Of a stretch of DNA of 32,453 bases, positions 15,977-24,817 are shown one piece after another (position 1 is the first letter of the stretch; every line of letters begins with the position of its first letter). The position numbers and the translations under genes are program-made. The notes below the pieces were generated by a model, which was not told where the DNA came from, ran no database searches, and saw only the letters and a list, made by a program, of their open reading frames with translations. The stretch covers positions 1 through 32,453 of the forward strand of contig CAAEUW010000016.1 in NCBI GenBank assembly GCA_900759325.1. The letters are read 5' to 3'. Origin of the DNA: an uncultured Peptostreptococcus sp. (GTDB taxonomy: Bacteria; Bacillota; Clostridia; Peptostreptococcales; Peptostreptococcaceae).

Positions 15977-18121
15977 ATGAAGGAGATGAAAAGAAAAGTA
16001 AATGGATGCAAGACGTCGCATCATTCCATAAAAAAACACCAGCTTGGTGTAGTAGGTGTTGCTGTTACTGCAATGGTATTTTTCGCAAATAGTGAAGTAA
16101 ATATACATGCCTTAGAAACAGGAGAAACTGCTACAGTTATAGCAAGCGAAACAAATAACACAGCTAATATTAGTAATAATGGAACTAGGCTAGTTAGCTC
16201 TGATAGAGGTTCAGCAGAATCAACAAGAGCTAGCCAGACAAGTAATATAAACAATACAAACTCTGCTTCAAACAGCAGTAACAAGGTGGCTGAAGGCTCT
16301 AGTGAAAGTCCAGCTATATCAACAGAGACTAAAGAAGCTAGTGGCCTAGCAGGCTCTTCAGAAACGACTGCAGTCAGTGGTCAGGCTAATGATAGCCTGG
16401 AGTCTGCAAGTCCTACAAGATCTAGGAGGGTTGCTAGAAGTACTCCAGCAAGTACCCCAGCAAGTACTCCGACGAGTGCTTCAGCAAGTACCACAGCAAG
16501 TACTCCAACAGCCAATTATAATGGGTCTGTAAGCCTTATCGGTCAGTGGACAAATGAATCTAGGGTTAAAAATGATACAGTAAGTAATTATACTACAGGA
16601 ACAGATAAGCTAGGTAGCCCACTTGCTAATCCAGGCCTATTCCGTGGTATTGCAAAGACCTTCCTTGGTTGGTCTGATAAGCCACCAGTAGATGGCAAAA
16701 TTGCTGAAGGTGCTAGGCTTTTCTCACCAGAGGATACTGTTGCAACAGCATTTCCTAATGGTATAGGAGGGGACTCAAAGCTATATGGAGTGTACTCTAG
16801 TTTAAATGACCAGGATACACCATTACCGGACAGTACATTTGGTATGGGTTTAAGTCTTCTTAGTGGAATGAATAAGTTTGCAATCGAGGATAACAAGGTA
16901 AAGATTGATGCTGGTGTGAAGGCAGATGATGTTTTACCAAACACCAACCTAAAGGAAGAAACTATTACGGGTAATACTCGTAAAATTCTTGATGTATATA
17001 AGCCAGAAAATAATGATACTACAAAGGTAAATGAAGTTGTTTTAACTTCTGAGTTTGAAATGGATAAGACTACTGCTATGCTAGTATATCGTAACCCTAA
17101 TGTAGGTTATGTAGGTCCAGTTTTATCAAATACTTACAAGGGTAATCAGTTTAGCCTTGATAAAAACGACAAGACTTACACATATGTAGACTTAAATGTA
17201 AACCTAGATAAGGATATGGTTGTACCAGATAAGTTCTTTGCAGAGTTTAATGGCTACTCATGGAGACCAGTATATGCCCTAGGCGTAAATGGCGAAAATA
17301 AAGAAGCCTTGAATGTATTTTCTCCAAGTGACGTGGCCTTGGGTAACACAAAGGATAGTTTTAATAGCCTAGTAAGCAATACTGATCCGAAGGTTACTTT
17401 TGGTATAGAAACTAAGGGATATAATAATATAACAATTCGAATGATTCTTAGATCGTCAGGGGTTCAGGATAGTGATCGTAGAGTTAATGAACGTATTGCT
17501 GAAAGTGATGTAGTAGCAGATGAGGGCAAGTCTATAGCAGAAACTATTACACGTAATATGACACTTCGTTCGCTTACATCGGCTGACCTTAAGAAGTTAT
17601 TCCCAGGCAAGAGCGATGAAGATATAAACAAGATGGTTCTTCGTATAAGTCAGGATAAGGCAAAAGAGTTGGCGGATACTAATGGCCAAACAGTTTTAAC
17701 AGTTAAGGGATCTGTGGAAGGTAATGTAAGTGCCAATGCAGGTAGAATTAGTTTCCTAACATTGTCTAGTGCACTACCAATTAAAAAGGTTGAATCTAAT
17801 GTTTTGGAACTTGGATATGTAAAACCAGCTCCTCAACCAAACCCACAGCCAAGTCCACAACCGGATGTTAAACCAAATCCACAACCGGACGTAAAGCCAG
17901 ACCCACAACCGGATGTAAAACCAGACCCACAACCGGATGTGAAACCAGATCCACAGCCTCAGCCAAGGACTCAGGTGGAAAAGAAAAAGGTTGATTACGA
18001 CTATAGTAAGAGGTTAGCAAAGACTGGTACTAGTAAAAATGATAGCCTACTTGCCATAGGAGGGCTTTCTATACTAGGTGGTATAGGCCTATTGTCTAAG
18101 AGGAGAAAAGAACAGGATTAA
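15977..18121 (+). CDS. Sortase-anchored surface protein with Pro-rich wall spanner
   Basis: A 714-residue wall-anchored protein. The N-terminus resembles a YSIRK-type signal (HHSIKKHQLGVVGVAV, residues 15-30) with cleavage probably after Ala45. A Ser/Thr/Asn-rich region and a Pro-Thr-Ser linker (about 150-180) follow. Residues 180-275 contain FRGIAKTFLGWSDKPP, like InlB-type B-repeat/Listeria-Bacteroides repeats. A predicted globular part (about 275-610) has no recognised enzyme motif. Residues 616-663 are KPDPQPDV repeats, then LAKTG (680-684), a Gly/Leu membrane helix and SKRRKEQD, a complete sorting signal. GGAGG precedes ATG 15977. It has its own promoter and terminator and no obvious link to amino acid fermentation. 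Adhesion or host interaction is plausible but unproven. Confidence 0.85.
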   Translation: MKEMKRKVNGCKTSHHSIKKHQLGVVGVAVTAMVFFANSEVNIHALETGETATVIASETNNTANISNNGTRLVSSDRGSAESTRASQTSNINNTNSASNSSNKVAEGSSESPAISTETKEASGLAGSSETTAVSGQANDSLESASPTRSRRVARSTPASTPASTPTSASASTTASTPTANYNGSVSLIGQWTNESRVKNDTVSNYTTGTDKLGSPLANPGLFRGIAKTFLGWSDKPPVDGKIAEGARLFSPEDTVATAFPNGIGGDSKLYGVYSSLNDQDTPLPDSTFGMGLSLLSGMNKFAIEDNKVKIDAGVKADDVLPNTNLKEETITGNTRKILDVYKPENNDTTKVNEVVLTSEFEMDKTTAMLVYRNPNVGYVGPVLSNTYKGNQFSLDKNDKTYTYVDLNVNLDKDMVVPDKFFAEFNGYSWRPVYALGVNGENKEALNVFSPSDVALGNTKDSFNSLVSNTDPKVTFGIETKGYNNITIRMILRSSGVQDSDRRVNERIAESDVVADEGKSIAETITRNMTLRSLTSADLKKLFPGKSDEDINKMVLRISQDKAKELADTNGQTVLTVKGSVEGNVSANAGRISFLTLSSALPIKKVESNVLELGYVKPAPQPNPQPSPQPDVKPNPQPDVKPDPQPDVKPDPQPDVKPDPQPQPRTQVEKKKVDYDYSKRLAKTGTSKNDSLLAIGGLSILGGIGLLSKRRKEQD
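17870..17965 (+). repeat. 24-base tandem repeat encoding KPDPQPDV
   Basis: Four consecutive 24-base units inside the surface protein gene encode KPNPQPDV, KPDPQPDV, KPDPQPDV and KPDPQPQP. The middle units are nearly identical at base level, so copy number may vary between strains. Confidence 0.9.
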
Positions 18122-18191
18122 TATAATTAATACTTCTTTTAGTATCTTTAGAAAATAAAAGAAAATACAAATTACAATATATTTTAAATAT

Positions 18192-18242
18192 TCGCCTTAG
18201 CTAGCGTAAATTTGATTAATAAACTAGCTAAGGCGATTTTTT
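18192..18242 (+). terminator. Intrinsic terminator of the surface protein gene
   Basis: A perfect 13-bp inverted repeat, TCGCCTTAGCTAG (18192-18204) and CTAGCTAAGGCGA (18224-18236), followed by six Ts. The T run touches the -24 element of the next promoter. Confidence 0.9.
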
Positions 18243-18257
18243 GGCACAAAATTTGCT
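18242..18257 (+). promoter_or_regulatory. Sigma-54 promoter of the permease gene
   Basis: TGGCAC-AAAAT-TTGCT matches the -24/-12 consensus TGGCAC-N5-TTGCW exactly, with the correct GG to GC spacing. The start codon is 60 bases downstream. No copy of the TTTGCAAAATGC element is seen upstream of this promoter. Confidence 0.88.
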
Positions 18258-18316
18258 TTAAATAATTACGAGAGGTATTAAATATGCTTTTCAATAATTA
18301 AAGGAGGAATTTTGAC

Positions 18317-19498
18317 ATGAAAAAAGCTAAAACGATTGGATCATTTGGCGCTATATTTGGTGTAGCGGCCGTATTATTTGGTTCGCACGCAGGCGGAGGT
18401 TTTGCTACAGGAAACCAGGAGACACAGTATTATGTTCAGTTTGGTTGGACAGCACCAATTACTGCGATCTTAGCCATGGTATTGTTGACAGTTACTCTAA
18501 GAGAAGCGATTGTAATGTACAATAACTACGACTGTAAGAATTATAAGGAATTATTTAAGCATCTTTGGGACCCATATCCAAAGCTAGAAATACTATGGGA
18601 AATCTATTATTACCTAATGGTTATAATTGCTGTTGGCGCGGTAATCGCGGGTGCAGCAGCAGTATTCCAGACAATGGGTGTTCCTTACATCGTATCTATT
18701 ATAATAGTAGGTCTTGTATTGTTAATCCTTACTGTATACGGTGCAGTGGTTGTATCTAGTGCAGCAGGTGTAATGTCAATTATAATCATGATATGTTGTT
18801 TGGCCATATTCCTGACAGGTATTAGCATGAGAACTGGTGAAATTGGACGTATCATATCAGCTAGAGAGGTTTGGGGAGGTTCTTCTATTAAACCATTTAT
18901 CCTAATCTTTACATATGCCGGATTCCAGTCAGTTGTAATACCATCACTGGCTGCGGCTTCTAGAGAACTATTAAAGAATGAAAAGCAGGCTACAGCAGCG
19001 ATGGCACTTTCTTTCCTAATGAATGCAGTTGCCTTGTGTCTAGCAGTTACAATGCTACTAGGTTGGTTCAAGGAGTTTAGTGCGGCAGGTCAGATGACTC
19101 TTCCAACTTTATTCGTTGCTAAGCATACAGGTAGCCCTGCTATAGCAGTTGCCTACCAGATATCCCTATTCCTATGCTTGATATCAACAGGTGTAACTTG
19201 CATATTCGGTTTGGTTAATAGGTTTGAAGAACACGAAAAGCTAACTTTCTTAAAGACTAGACAGAAGAGAAGGGTATTTACAGCAGCGATGATCATAATA
19301 GTTGCAGTGTTTATCTCATCTACAGGTCTTACAAACATAGTTAAATTTGGATATGGTTACTGTGGTTACCTAGGTATATTCGTTATAGTAATACCATTCT
19401 TGACAATTGGGGTTTACAAAAATAGAAAGTTCAAGAGAGAACATCCAGACCATAAGTGGTATGGACAGAGAGTTCTAGATGGTGAGGAAGTAGAGTAA
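18317..19498 (+). CDS. YkvI-family membrane permease, probable amino acid transporter
   Basis: A 393-residue integral membrane protein with about ten hydrophobic helices. The N-terminal GSFGAIFGVAAVLFGSHAGGGFATGNQE is typical of the YkvI-like branch of the APC-type permeases, where an unwound first helix helps bind substrate. The C-terminus is short, charged and cytoplasmic. AAAGGAGGAATTTTG precedes ATG 18317. A sigma-54 promoter lies directly upstream and a terminator directly downstream, making a single-gene unit. Sharing the promoter class with the adjacent had operon suggests it imports the amino acid that operon ferments, such as leucine, phenylalanine or tryptophan, or handles an intermediate. 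Substrate is inference. Confidence 0.75.
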   Translation: MKKAKTIGSFGAIFGVAAVLFGSHAGGGFATGNQETQYYVQFGWTAPITAILAMVLLTVTLREAIVMYNNYDCKNYKELFKHLWDPYPKLEILWEIYYYLMVIIAVGAVIAGAAAVFQTMGVPYIVSIIIVGLVLLILTVYGAVVVSSAAGVMSIIIMICCLAIFLTGISMRTGEIGRIISAREVWGGSSIKPFILIFTYAGFQSVVIPSLAAASRELLKNEKQATAAMALSFLMNAVALCLAVTMLLGWFKEFSAAGQMTLPTLFVAKHTGSPAIAVAYQISLFLCLISTGVTCIFGLVNRFEEHEKLTFLKTRQKRRVFTAAMIIIVAVFISSTGLTNIVKFGYGYCGYLGIFVIVIPFLTIGVYKNRKFKREHPDHKWYGQRVLDGEEVE

Positions 19499-19552
19499 TC
19501 TCCAACAAATCTAAAAATAAGTGTAGAATATTAAACAAAAATTAGTATTTTT

Positions 19553-19588
19553 AGGGGATATTTGCAAAATGCAAATATCCTCTTTTTA
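19553..19588 (+). terminator. Terminator of the permease gene, containing the TTTGCAAAATGCAAA palindrome
   Basis: A 14-bp stem (19553-19566 with 19570-19583, one G-T pair) with an AAA loop and a T run 19583-19587. The upper stem, 19561-19575, is the same 15-base palindrome found again at 19719. Confidence 0.8.
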
Positions 19589-19718
19589 TAGAAAAAAGGC
19601 TTTCAAGAAATAAAACATGGCTTTTTACTAAAAAAACATCATTAAGTTAATAAAAGATAGAAAAATGTTATTTTATTAACCTGTACAAAATAATATTTCA
19701 GTTTTAAAAAAAAGTTTA

Positions 19719-19762
19719 TTTGCAAAATGCAAAAACAAACCTCATATATTTGCAAAATGCCA
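19719..19762 (+). promoter_or_regulatory. Candidate enhancer sites for the sigma-54 activator upstream of hadA
   Basis: Two copies of a TATTTGCAAAATGC element: TTTGCAAAATGCAAA at 19719-19733 (TTTGCA and TGCAAA around AAA, a perfect dyad) and TTTGCAAAATGCCA at 19749-19762. They begin exactly 30 bases apart, about three helical turns, and lie about 200-240 bases before the sigma-54 promoter, a usual enhancer distance. The rest of 19588-19958 is AT-rich; it also has a 10-bp repeat GTTAATAAAA/TTTTATTAAC (19646-19680) and a palindrome GGCAAAGCTTTGCC (19839-19852). Binding is not demonstrated. Confidence 0.6.
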
Positions 19763-19959
19763 TATAATAATAATTAATTTCAATAAAAATAAGCTTAAAA
19801 GGGGTGTTTTTTCTTTGTGAAAAGGCTTTTTTATATTTGGCAAAGCTTTGCCTACCTCATACTAGTCTATTAGATTCAGTAGCTTTAGTAAAAATATATG
19901 CAGCTATATATTTATAAAAAATATGGAAAATTATTTGTAAAAGATATAAGTTGAAAAGT

Positions 19960-19975
19960 TGGCACGGTATTTGCT
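19960..19975 (+). promoter_or_regulatory. Sigma-54 promoter of the hadABC-acdB-etfBA operon
   Basis: TGGCAC-GGTAT-TTGCT is a full match to the -24/-12 consensus, 70 bases before the hadA start codon. Confidence 0.92.
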
Positions 19976-20044
19976 TATATAAGAGGTAGAAAGTCAGGGA
20001 CTTCAAATTATATTAAATTATCAATTTTTTGGGAGGTAGAGAAA

Positions 20045-21256
20045 ATGACAAAAATAGGATTACCTTTGGAAGGTGTAAGAGTAATTGAGTACGCAAACTT
20101 CGTTGCAGCGCCAATATGTGGTAGATTGCTAGCTGACTGGGGTGCGGAAGTTATAAAGATTGAACCTACATTTGGAGACACAATGAGATTTGTTGGTATA
20201 CAGTGGTGTTTCCCAACTGATGAAAAAGAAAATCCAATGTTTGAAATCGAAAACTCAGGTAAGAAGGGTATAGTAATTGACACTGGTACTAAGGAAGGTG
20301 TTGAAGTTATCTACAAGTTACTTGATGATGCAGATATTTTCTTGACAAATACAAGACAGAAGGCTCTTGACAGAAGTGGTCTTAACTATGAAGAAGTTAA
20401 GAAGAGAGCTCCACACATTATATATGCTCACTTATTAGGATACGGTGAAAATGGACCAGCCAAGGACAATCCAGCATTCGACTATACAGCTTACTTCGCT
20501 AGAGGTGGTGTAGCAATGAGTTTGATGGAAAAAGGCGGTTCTCCATGTAACCCAGTAGCAGGTCTGGGTGACCACTATGCAGGTATGAGTTTGGCAGCAG
20601 GTGTACTAGCAGCCCTACGTAAAAAAGAACAGACTGGTAAGGGAGAAAGAGTAACAGTTTCTCTATTCCATACAGCTGTATTTGGTATGGGTATCATGGT
20701 TTCTGCAGCTCACTATGGATACAGAATGCCAATTACTAGAAAGAACCCACCTAACCCAATCAACACTACATTCAAGTGTGCAGATGATAGATGGTTACAG
20801 ATCGCCTTCATGCAGTATGACAAGTGGTTTGCTAACTTCTGTAATACAGTAATCGAAAGACCTGACTTAATCGGCGGAAAGTATAGTACACTTAAGAGTG
20901 CGGTAAACTATGTAGAAGAATTTGTTGAAATATTAGAAAAAGAATTTATAAAGAGACCTATAGATGAATGGTGTGCAAGACTTCAGGCAGCTGGTATCCC
21001 TTATGAAAAGCTAGCTACAACTGACGAAATACTTAATGACGAACAGTGCTGGGCTAATGATGTCTTAATCAAACATACATTTGAAAGTGGTAATGAAGGT
21101 GTTGTATTCAACACACCAGTTATGTTCACAGAAAACAAGAGAGGCGAATATATAAGAGCTCCTAAGTTTGGTGAACATACTAAGGAAGTACTTGAAGGTG
21201 CTGGTGTTAGTGGTGCTGAATTCGATGAATTGAAGGAAAAAGGTATCATTAAGTAA
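20045..21256 (+). CDS. hadA: 2-hydroxyacyl-CoA transferase (HadA/FldA type, class III)
   Basis: Family III (CaiB/BaiF) CoA transferase that moves CoA from the end-product acyl-CoA or enoyl-CoA to the (R)-2-hydroxyacid, giving the dehydratase substrate. The 403-residue protein has the family start GVRVIEYANFVAAPICGRLLADWGAEVIKIE and GLGDHYAGM with Asp176 as the expected catalytic, covalently acylated residue. Resemblance is to both C. difficile HadA (2-hydroxyisocaproate) and C. sporogenes FldA (phenyllactate); the FARGGV and GLGDH segments look somewhat closer to FldA, so the substrate is open. First gene of the sigma-54 operon, with a GGGAGGT ribosome site. Arginine is almost only AGA, suggesting high expression. 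Confidence 0.88.
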   Translation: MTKIGLPLEGVRVIEYANFVAAPICGRLLADWGAEVIKIEPTFGDTMRFVGIQWCFPTDEKENPMFEIENSGKKGIVIDTGTKEGVEVIYKLLDDADIFLTNTRQKALDRSGLNYEEVKKRAPHIIYAHLLGYGENGPAKDNPAFDYTAYFARGGVAMSLMEKGGSPCNPVAGLGDHYAGMSLAAGVLAALRKKEQTGKGERVTVSLFHTAVFGMGIMVSAAHYGYRMPITRKNPPNPINTTFKCADDRWLQIAFMQYDKWFANFCNTVIERPDLIGGKYSTLKSAVNYVEEFVEILEKEFIKRPIDEWCARLQAAGIPYEKLATTDEILNDEQCWANDVLIKHTFESGNEGVVFNTPVMFTENKRGEYIRAPKFGEHTKEVLEGAGVSGAEFDELKEKGIIK

Positions 21257-21277
21257 AGAATTTTGGAGGTGTTGATG

Positions 21278-22507
21278 ATGGAAGCAAATGTAAAGAAAGA
21301 TGCAAAGACAGCCATAGCTGACTTATTGCAGGCACAGTACGATAATGCATTTAAAGAAAAGGAAGCTGGTAGACCAGTTGGTTGGTCAACATCAGTTTTC
21401 CCTCAGGAATTAGCTGAAATATTTGATCTTCAGTTATTATATCCTGAAAACCACGCAGCAGGTGTTGCAGCAAAGAGAGAATCACTAGAACTTTGCGAGC
21501 TATCTGAAGGCGAAGGTTACTCAAATGACTTATGTGCATACGCTAGAACAAACTTCGGTGTTCTTTTAAAGGGACACTCAGATGCTCTACCAATGCCAAA
21601 GCCAGATTTCCTATGTTGTTGTAACAACATTTGTAACGAAGTTATAAAGTGGTATGAAAATATCTCTAGAGAATTAAATATACCTCTTATAATGATAGAC
21701 ACAGCTTACAACCTAGAAACTGAGGTTACTGAAAATAGAATAAAGTACCTAAGAGGACAGTTTGAAGAAGCTATAAGACAGTTTGAAGAAATTTCAGGCA
21801 AGAAATTCGATCCAAAGAGATTAGAAGAAGTTATGAAGATATCTTCTGAAAATGGTAAGTTATGGAAGTACTCAATGAGTCTACCAGAAGGGAACTTCCC
21901 ATCTCCAATGAATGGTTTCGACCTATTCAACTACATGGCAGCTATAGTTGCAGCTAGAGGTAAAAAGGAAACTACTGAAGCATTTAAGCTACTTATAGAA
22001 GAGCTTGAGGAAAATGCTAAGACTGGACAGACTTCATTTAGAGGTGAAGAAAAGTTCAGAATCATGATGGAAGGTATTCCATGTTGGCCACATATCGGTT
22101 ACAAGATGAAGTCTCTATCTAAGCAGGGTGTAAACATGACTGGTTCAGTTTATCCACATGCTTGGGCATTGATTTATGATGTGAACGACCTAGATGGAAT
22201 GGCTAGAGCTTATAGTACAATGTTCAATAACGTTAATATAGAAACTATGGTAGAGTACAGAGTTAACGCACTTAAGGGCGGAAACTGTGATGGTGCTTTC
22301 TACCATATGAACAGAAGCTGCAAGTTGATGTCTTTCGTACAGTACGAAATGCAGAGAAGAATAGCTGAGCAGACTGGATTACCATATGCAGGATTTGATG
22401 GTGACCAGGCCGACCCAAGAAACTTCGCTAAGGCACAGTTTGAAACAAGACTAGAAGGACTAGTAGAAGTTATGGAAGAAAGAAAGAACAATGGAGGTGC
22501 TCAGTAA
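21278..22507 (+). CDS. hadB: 2-hydroxyacyl-CoA dehydratase subunit (HadB/FldB type)
   Basis: One of two subunits of the oxygen-sensitive, radical (R)-2-hydroxyacyl-CoA dehydratase, which removes water to give the 2-enoyl-CoA using a ketyl radical. About 409 residues with the family segments GWSTSVFPQELAEIFDLQLLYPENHAA and SNDLCAYARTNFG, the Cys-rich PDFLCCCNNICNEV supplying probable [4Fe-4S] ligands, and a C-terminal KGGNCDGAFYHMNRSCKLMS and DGDQADPRNFAKAQFETRLEG. Frames open upstream at TTG 21263, but GGAGGTG at 21265-21271 is the ribosome site itself; ATG 21278 (or 21275) is preferred. The stop overlaps the hadC start. The enzyme needs an ATP-dependent activator (HadI/FldI), not encoded in this window. 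Confidence 0.9.
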   Translation: MEANVKKDAKTAIADLLQAQYDNAFKEKEAGRPVGWSTSVFPQELAEIFDLQLLYPENHAAGVAAKRESLELCELSEGEGYSNDLCAYARTNFGVLLKGHSDALPMPKPDFLCCCNNICNEVIKWYENISRELNIPLIMIDTAYNLETEVTENRIKYLRGQFEEAIRQFEEISGKKFDPKRLEEVMKISSENGKLWKYSMSLPEGNFPSPMNGFDLFNYMAAIVAARGKKETTEAFKLLIEELEENAKTGQTSFRGEEKFRIMMEGIPCWPHIGYKMKSLSKQGVNMTGSVYPHAWALIYDVNDLDGMARAYSTMFNNVNIETMVEYRVNALKGGNCDGAFYHMNRSCKLMSFVQYEMQRRIAEQTGLPYAGFDGDQADPRNFAKAQFETRLEGLVEVMEERKNNGGAQ

Positions 22508-23631
22508 TGACTGTTAAAGAATTGATTGCAAAATTCGAATATGCTGCAAATAACCCAAATGCATTATTAGATGAATATCTTAAAGAAGGTAAGAAAGTTA
22601 TAGGATGTTTCCCAGTATACACTCCAAGAGAAATAGTTCACGCAGGTGGAATGATACCAATGGGAACATGGGGTGGTAATACTTCAATAGAAAGGGCTAA
22701 GGAATACTTCCCAGCATTCTGTTGTTCTATCATCCAGGCTATCATGGAATATGGTCTAAAGGGAAGCTTTAAGGGCTTGTCAGGTGTTATAATACCATGT
22801 CACTGTGATACACTTATAACACTTACTCAGAACTGGAAGTCTGGTGTTAAGGACATACCTATGATAGGTTTTGCCTTCCCTCAGAACAGAAAGATCCAGG
22901 CTGGTAAAGACTACTTAGTTAGTGAATACACTACAGTGAAGACTAAGTTAGAAGAGATCTGTGGACACGAAATAACTGATGAAAGCATCCAGGCTAGTAT
23001 AGCAGTTTACAATGAACACAGAAAAGCAATGAATGAGTTTGTTAAGTTGGTTCCTGACTATCTAAATACAATCACTCCTAGAGTAAGAAATTACGTATTA
23101 AAGAGTGCTCACTTTATGAAGGTTGAAGAACATACAGCTTTAGTTAAAGATTTAGTTGCTGGCCTAAAGGCTATGCCTAAGGAAGACTTTAAGGGCAAGA
23201 AGATAATCACTTCTGGTATAGTACTAGATGATAAGGGCTTGTTAGAAGTATTCGAGGCAAACAACATGGCTATAGTGGCTGATGATGTTGCTCAGGAAAC
23301 TAGACAGTTCAGAACTCTAGTTCCAGAAGGTGGAAGTGCATTAGAAAGAATGGCACAGTGGTGGGCTGACGTTGAAGGATGTTCACTAGCATACGACCCT
23401 GCTAAGCTAAGGGGAAGAATGGTAGCAGAAGATGCTAAGAAGCTAGGCGCTGATGGCGTTGTTTACGCACTAATGAAATTCTGTGACCCAGAAGAGTATG
23501 ACTATCCAATCTTCAAGAAGGATATGGAAGAGGCAGGAGTACCTCACCTATTTATTGAGATTGAACAGGGAACAACTAGCATAGAACAAATTAGAACAAG
23601 AATACAAACATTCGCTGAAATATTAGCGTAA
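22507..23631 (+). CDS. hadC: 2-hydroxyacyl-CoA dehydratase subunit (HadC/FldC type)
   Basis: Second dehydratase subunit, 374 residues, with its own [4Fe-4S] cluster and CoA-binding fold. Visible family features are KKVIGCFPVYTPREIVHAGGMIPMGTWGGN near the N-terminus, FPAFCCSIIQAIMEYGLKG and GVIIPCHCDTLITLTQNWK with the cysteines expected to bind the cluster, and the C-terminal DGVVYALMKFCDPEEYDYP...EIEQGTTSIEQIRTRIQTFAE. Its ATG overlaps the hadB stop (TAATG at 22505-22509), so translation is probably coupled, fitting a one-to-one heterodimer. Activity is expected in the cytoplasm under strict anoxia. Confidence 0.9.
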   Translation: MTVKELIAKFEYAANNPNALLDEYLKEGKKVIGCFPVYTPREIVHAGGMIPMGTWGGNTSIERAKEYFPAFCCSIIQAIMEYGLKGSFKGLSGVIIPCHCDTLITLTQNWKSGVKDIPMIGFAFPQNRKIQAGKDYLVSEYTTVKTKLEEICGHEITDESIQASIAVYNEHRKAMNEFVKLVPDYLNTITPRVRNYVLKSAHFMKVEEHTALVKDLVAGLKAMPKEDFKGKKIITSGIVLDDKGLLEVFEANNMAIVADDVAQETRQFRTLVPEGGSALERMAQWWADVEGCSLAYDPAKLRGRMVAEDAKKLGADGVVYALMKFCDPEEYDYPIFKKDMEEAGVPHLFIEIEQGTTSIEQIRTRIQTFAEILA

Positions 23632-23658
23632 TTGTAATCAAATTTTTGGAGGTTAAAA

Positions 23659-24801
23659 ATGATACTAAAAAAAGAGCATGAATTAGTAAAAAAATCAGTT
23701 AGTGATTTTTGCCAGCGTGAATTGTATGATACTGATTTAGCTGAAAAAATGGACAGAGAAGGCCTTGATATGCCACAGGAATTTATTGACAAGCTAGCTA
23801 GATATAAATTCTCTTGCCCAATCGTACCAAAGGAATATGGCGGTGCGGGAGCTGATTATGTTTCATACGCGCTAATAATGGAAGAAATATCAAGAGCAGA
23901 TGCTTCTTGTGGTACTTACGTAACTGCAGGCGCATCATTGGTTGCACTTCCACTAATTAACTTCGGTACTGAAGAACAGAAGCAGAAGTACCTTAAGCCA
24001 CTTGCAGAAGGTAAGCTTGTAGGTGCATTCGGTCTTACAGAGCCAGGAGCTGGTTCAGATGCCGGTGCTACTCAGACAACTGCAGTACTTGAAGGCGACT
24101 ACTATATACTAAATGGTAGAAAATGCTGGATAACTAATGGTCCTTTCTGTGATTTCGCTATAGTTACTGCTGTAACAGAAAAGGGTAAAGGAACTAGAGG
24201 AATATCTACTTTCATAGTAGAAGCTAAGTGGGAAGGATTCTCTCATGGTGCACACGAAGATAAGATGGGTATCAGAGGTACTAGAACATCAGACCTTATA
24301 TTTGAAAATGTTAAGGTTCCAAAGGAAAACTTACTTGGTAAGCTAGGTGGAGGTTTCAAGGTAATGATGAATACTCTTGAAGCTGGTAGAATAGGTGTTG
24401 CTGCTCAGGCAGTTGGTGTTGCTCAGTCTGCTCTAGATGAAGCAATAAAGTACACTAAGGAAAGAGTTCAGTTTGGTAAGACACTTTCTAAGTTCCAGAA
24501 CACTCAGTTTACAATAGCTGATATGGCTACTAAGGTTGAAGCTGCTAGACTTTTAGTACATCAGGCAGCTCAGTTAAAGGATAACAAGCAGAGCCCTGCT
24601 CTTCTATCATCTATGGCCAAGTACTATGCTGCAGAAGTAGCTAATGAAGTTGCTTATAAGGCATTACAGCTACATGGTGGATACGGATTTGTTAAGGACT
24701 ACAGAATAGAAAGAATCTACAGAGATGCTAGAATCCTTTCTATCTACGAAGGAACTTCTCAGGTTCAGCAGATAGTAATCGCAGGAAATGTATTAAAATA
24801 A
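23659..24801 (+). CDS. acdB: Acyl-CoA dehydrogenase partner of EtfAB (AcdB type)
   Basis: FAD enzyme of the acyl-CoA dehydrogenase family, 380 residues, here predicted to run as an enoyl-CoA reductase converting the dehydratase product to the saturated acyl-CoA with EtfAB. Motifs: GAFGLTEPGAGSDAGATQTTA and CWITNGPFCDFAIV (flavin and substrate site), KMGIRGTRTSDLIFENVKVPKENLLG, VQFGKTLSKFQNTQF, LQLHGGYGFVKDYRIERIYRDARILSIYEGTSQVQ with catalytic Glu364 in YEGT. The adjacent etfBA genes support an electron-bifurcating complex that reduces the enoyl-CoA and ferredoxin at the expense of NADH, as described for related clostridial and propionyl systems. Bifurcation is inference. Confidence 0.9.
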   Translation: MILKKEHELVKKSVSDFCQRELYDTDLAEKMDREGLDMPQEFIDKLARYKFSCPIVPKEYGGAGADYVSYALIMEEISRADASCGTYVTAGASLVALPLINFGTEEQKQKYLKPLAEGKLVGAFGLTEPGAGSDAGATQTTAVLEGDYYILNGRKCWITNGPFCDFAIVTAVTEKGKGTRGISTFIVEAKWEGFSHGAHEDKMGIRGTRTSDLIFENVKVPKENLLGKLGGGFKVMMNTLEAGRIGVAAQAVGVAQSALDEAIKYTKERVQFGKTLSKFQNTQFTIADMATKVEAARLLVHQAAQLKDNKQSPALLSSMAKYYAAEVANEVAYKALQLHGGYGFVKDYRIERIYRDARILSIYEGTSQVQQIVIAGNVLK

Positions 24802-24817
24802 GAGGGTGGTGTGAATT

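Noticed and set aside
17870..17965. CRISPR-like array
   Set aside because: The 24-base repeats are directly tandem without spacers and are in frame, coding for KPDPQPDV.
18565..18759. Plus-strand 64-codon frame inside the permease gene
   Set aside because: Alternative-frame shadow of a clear membrane protein without its own ribosome binding site.
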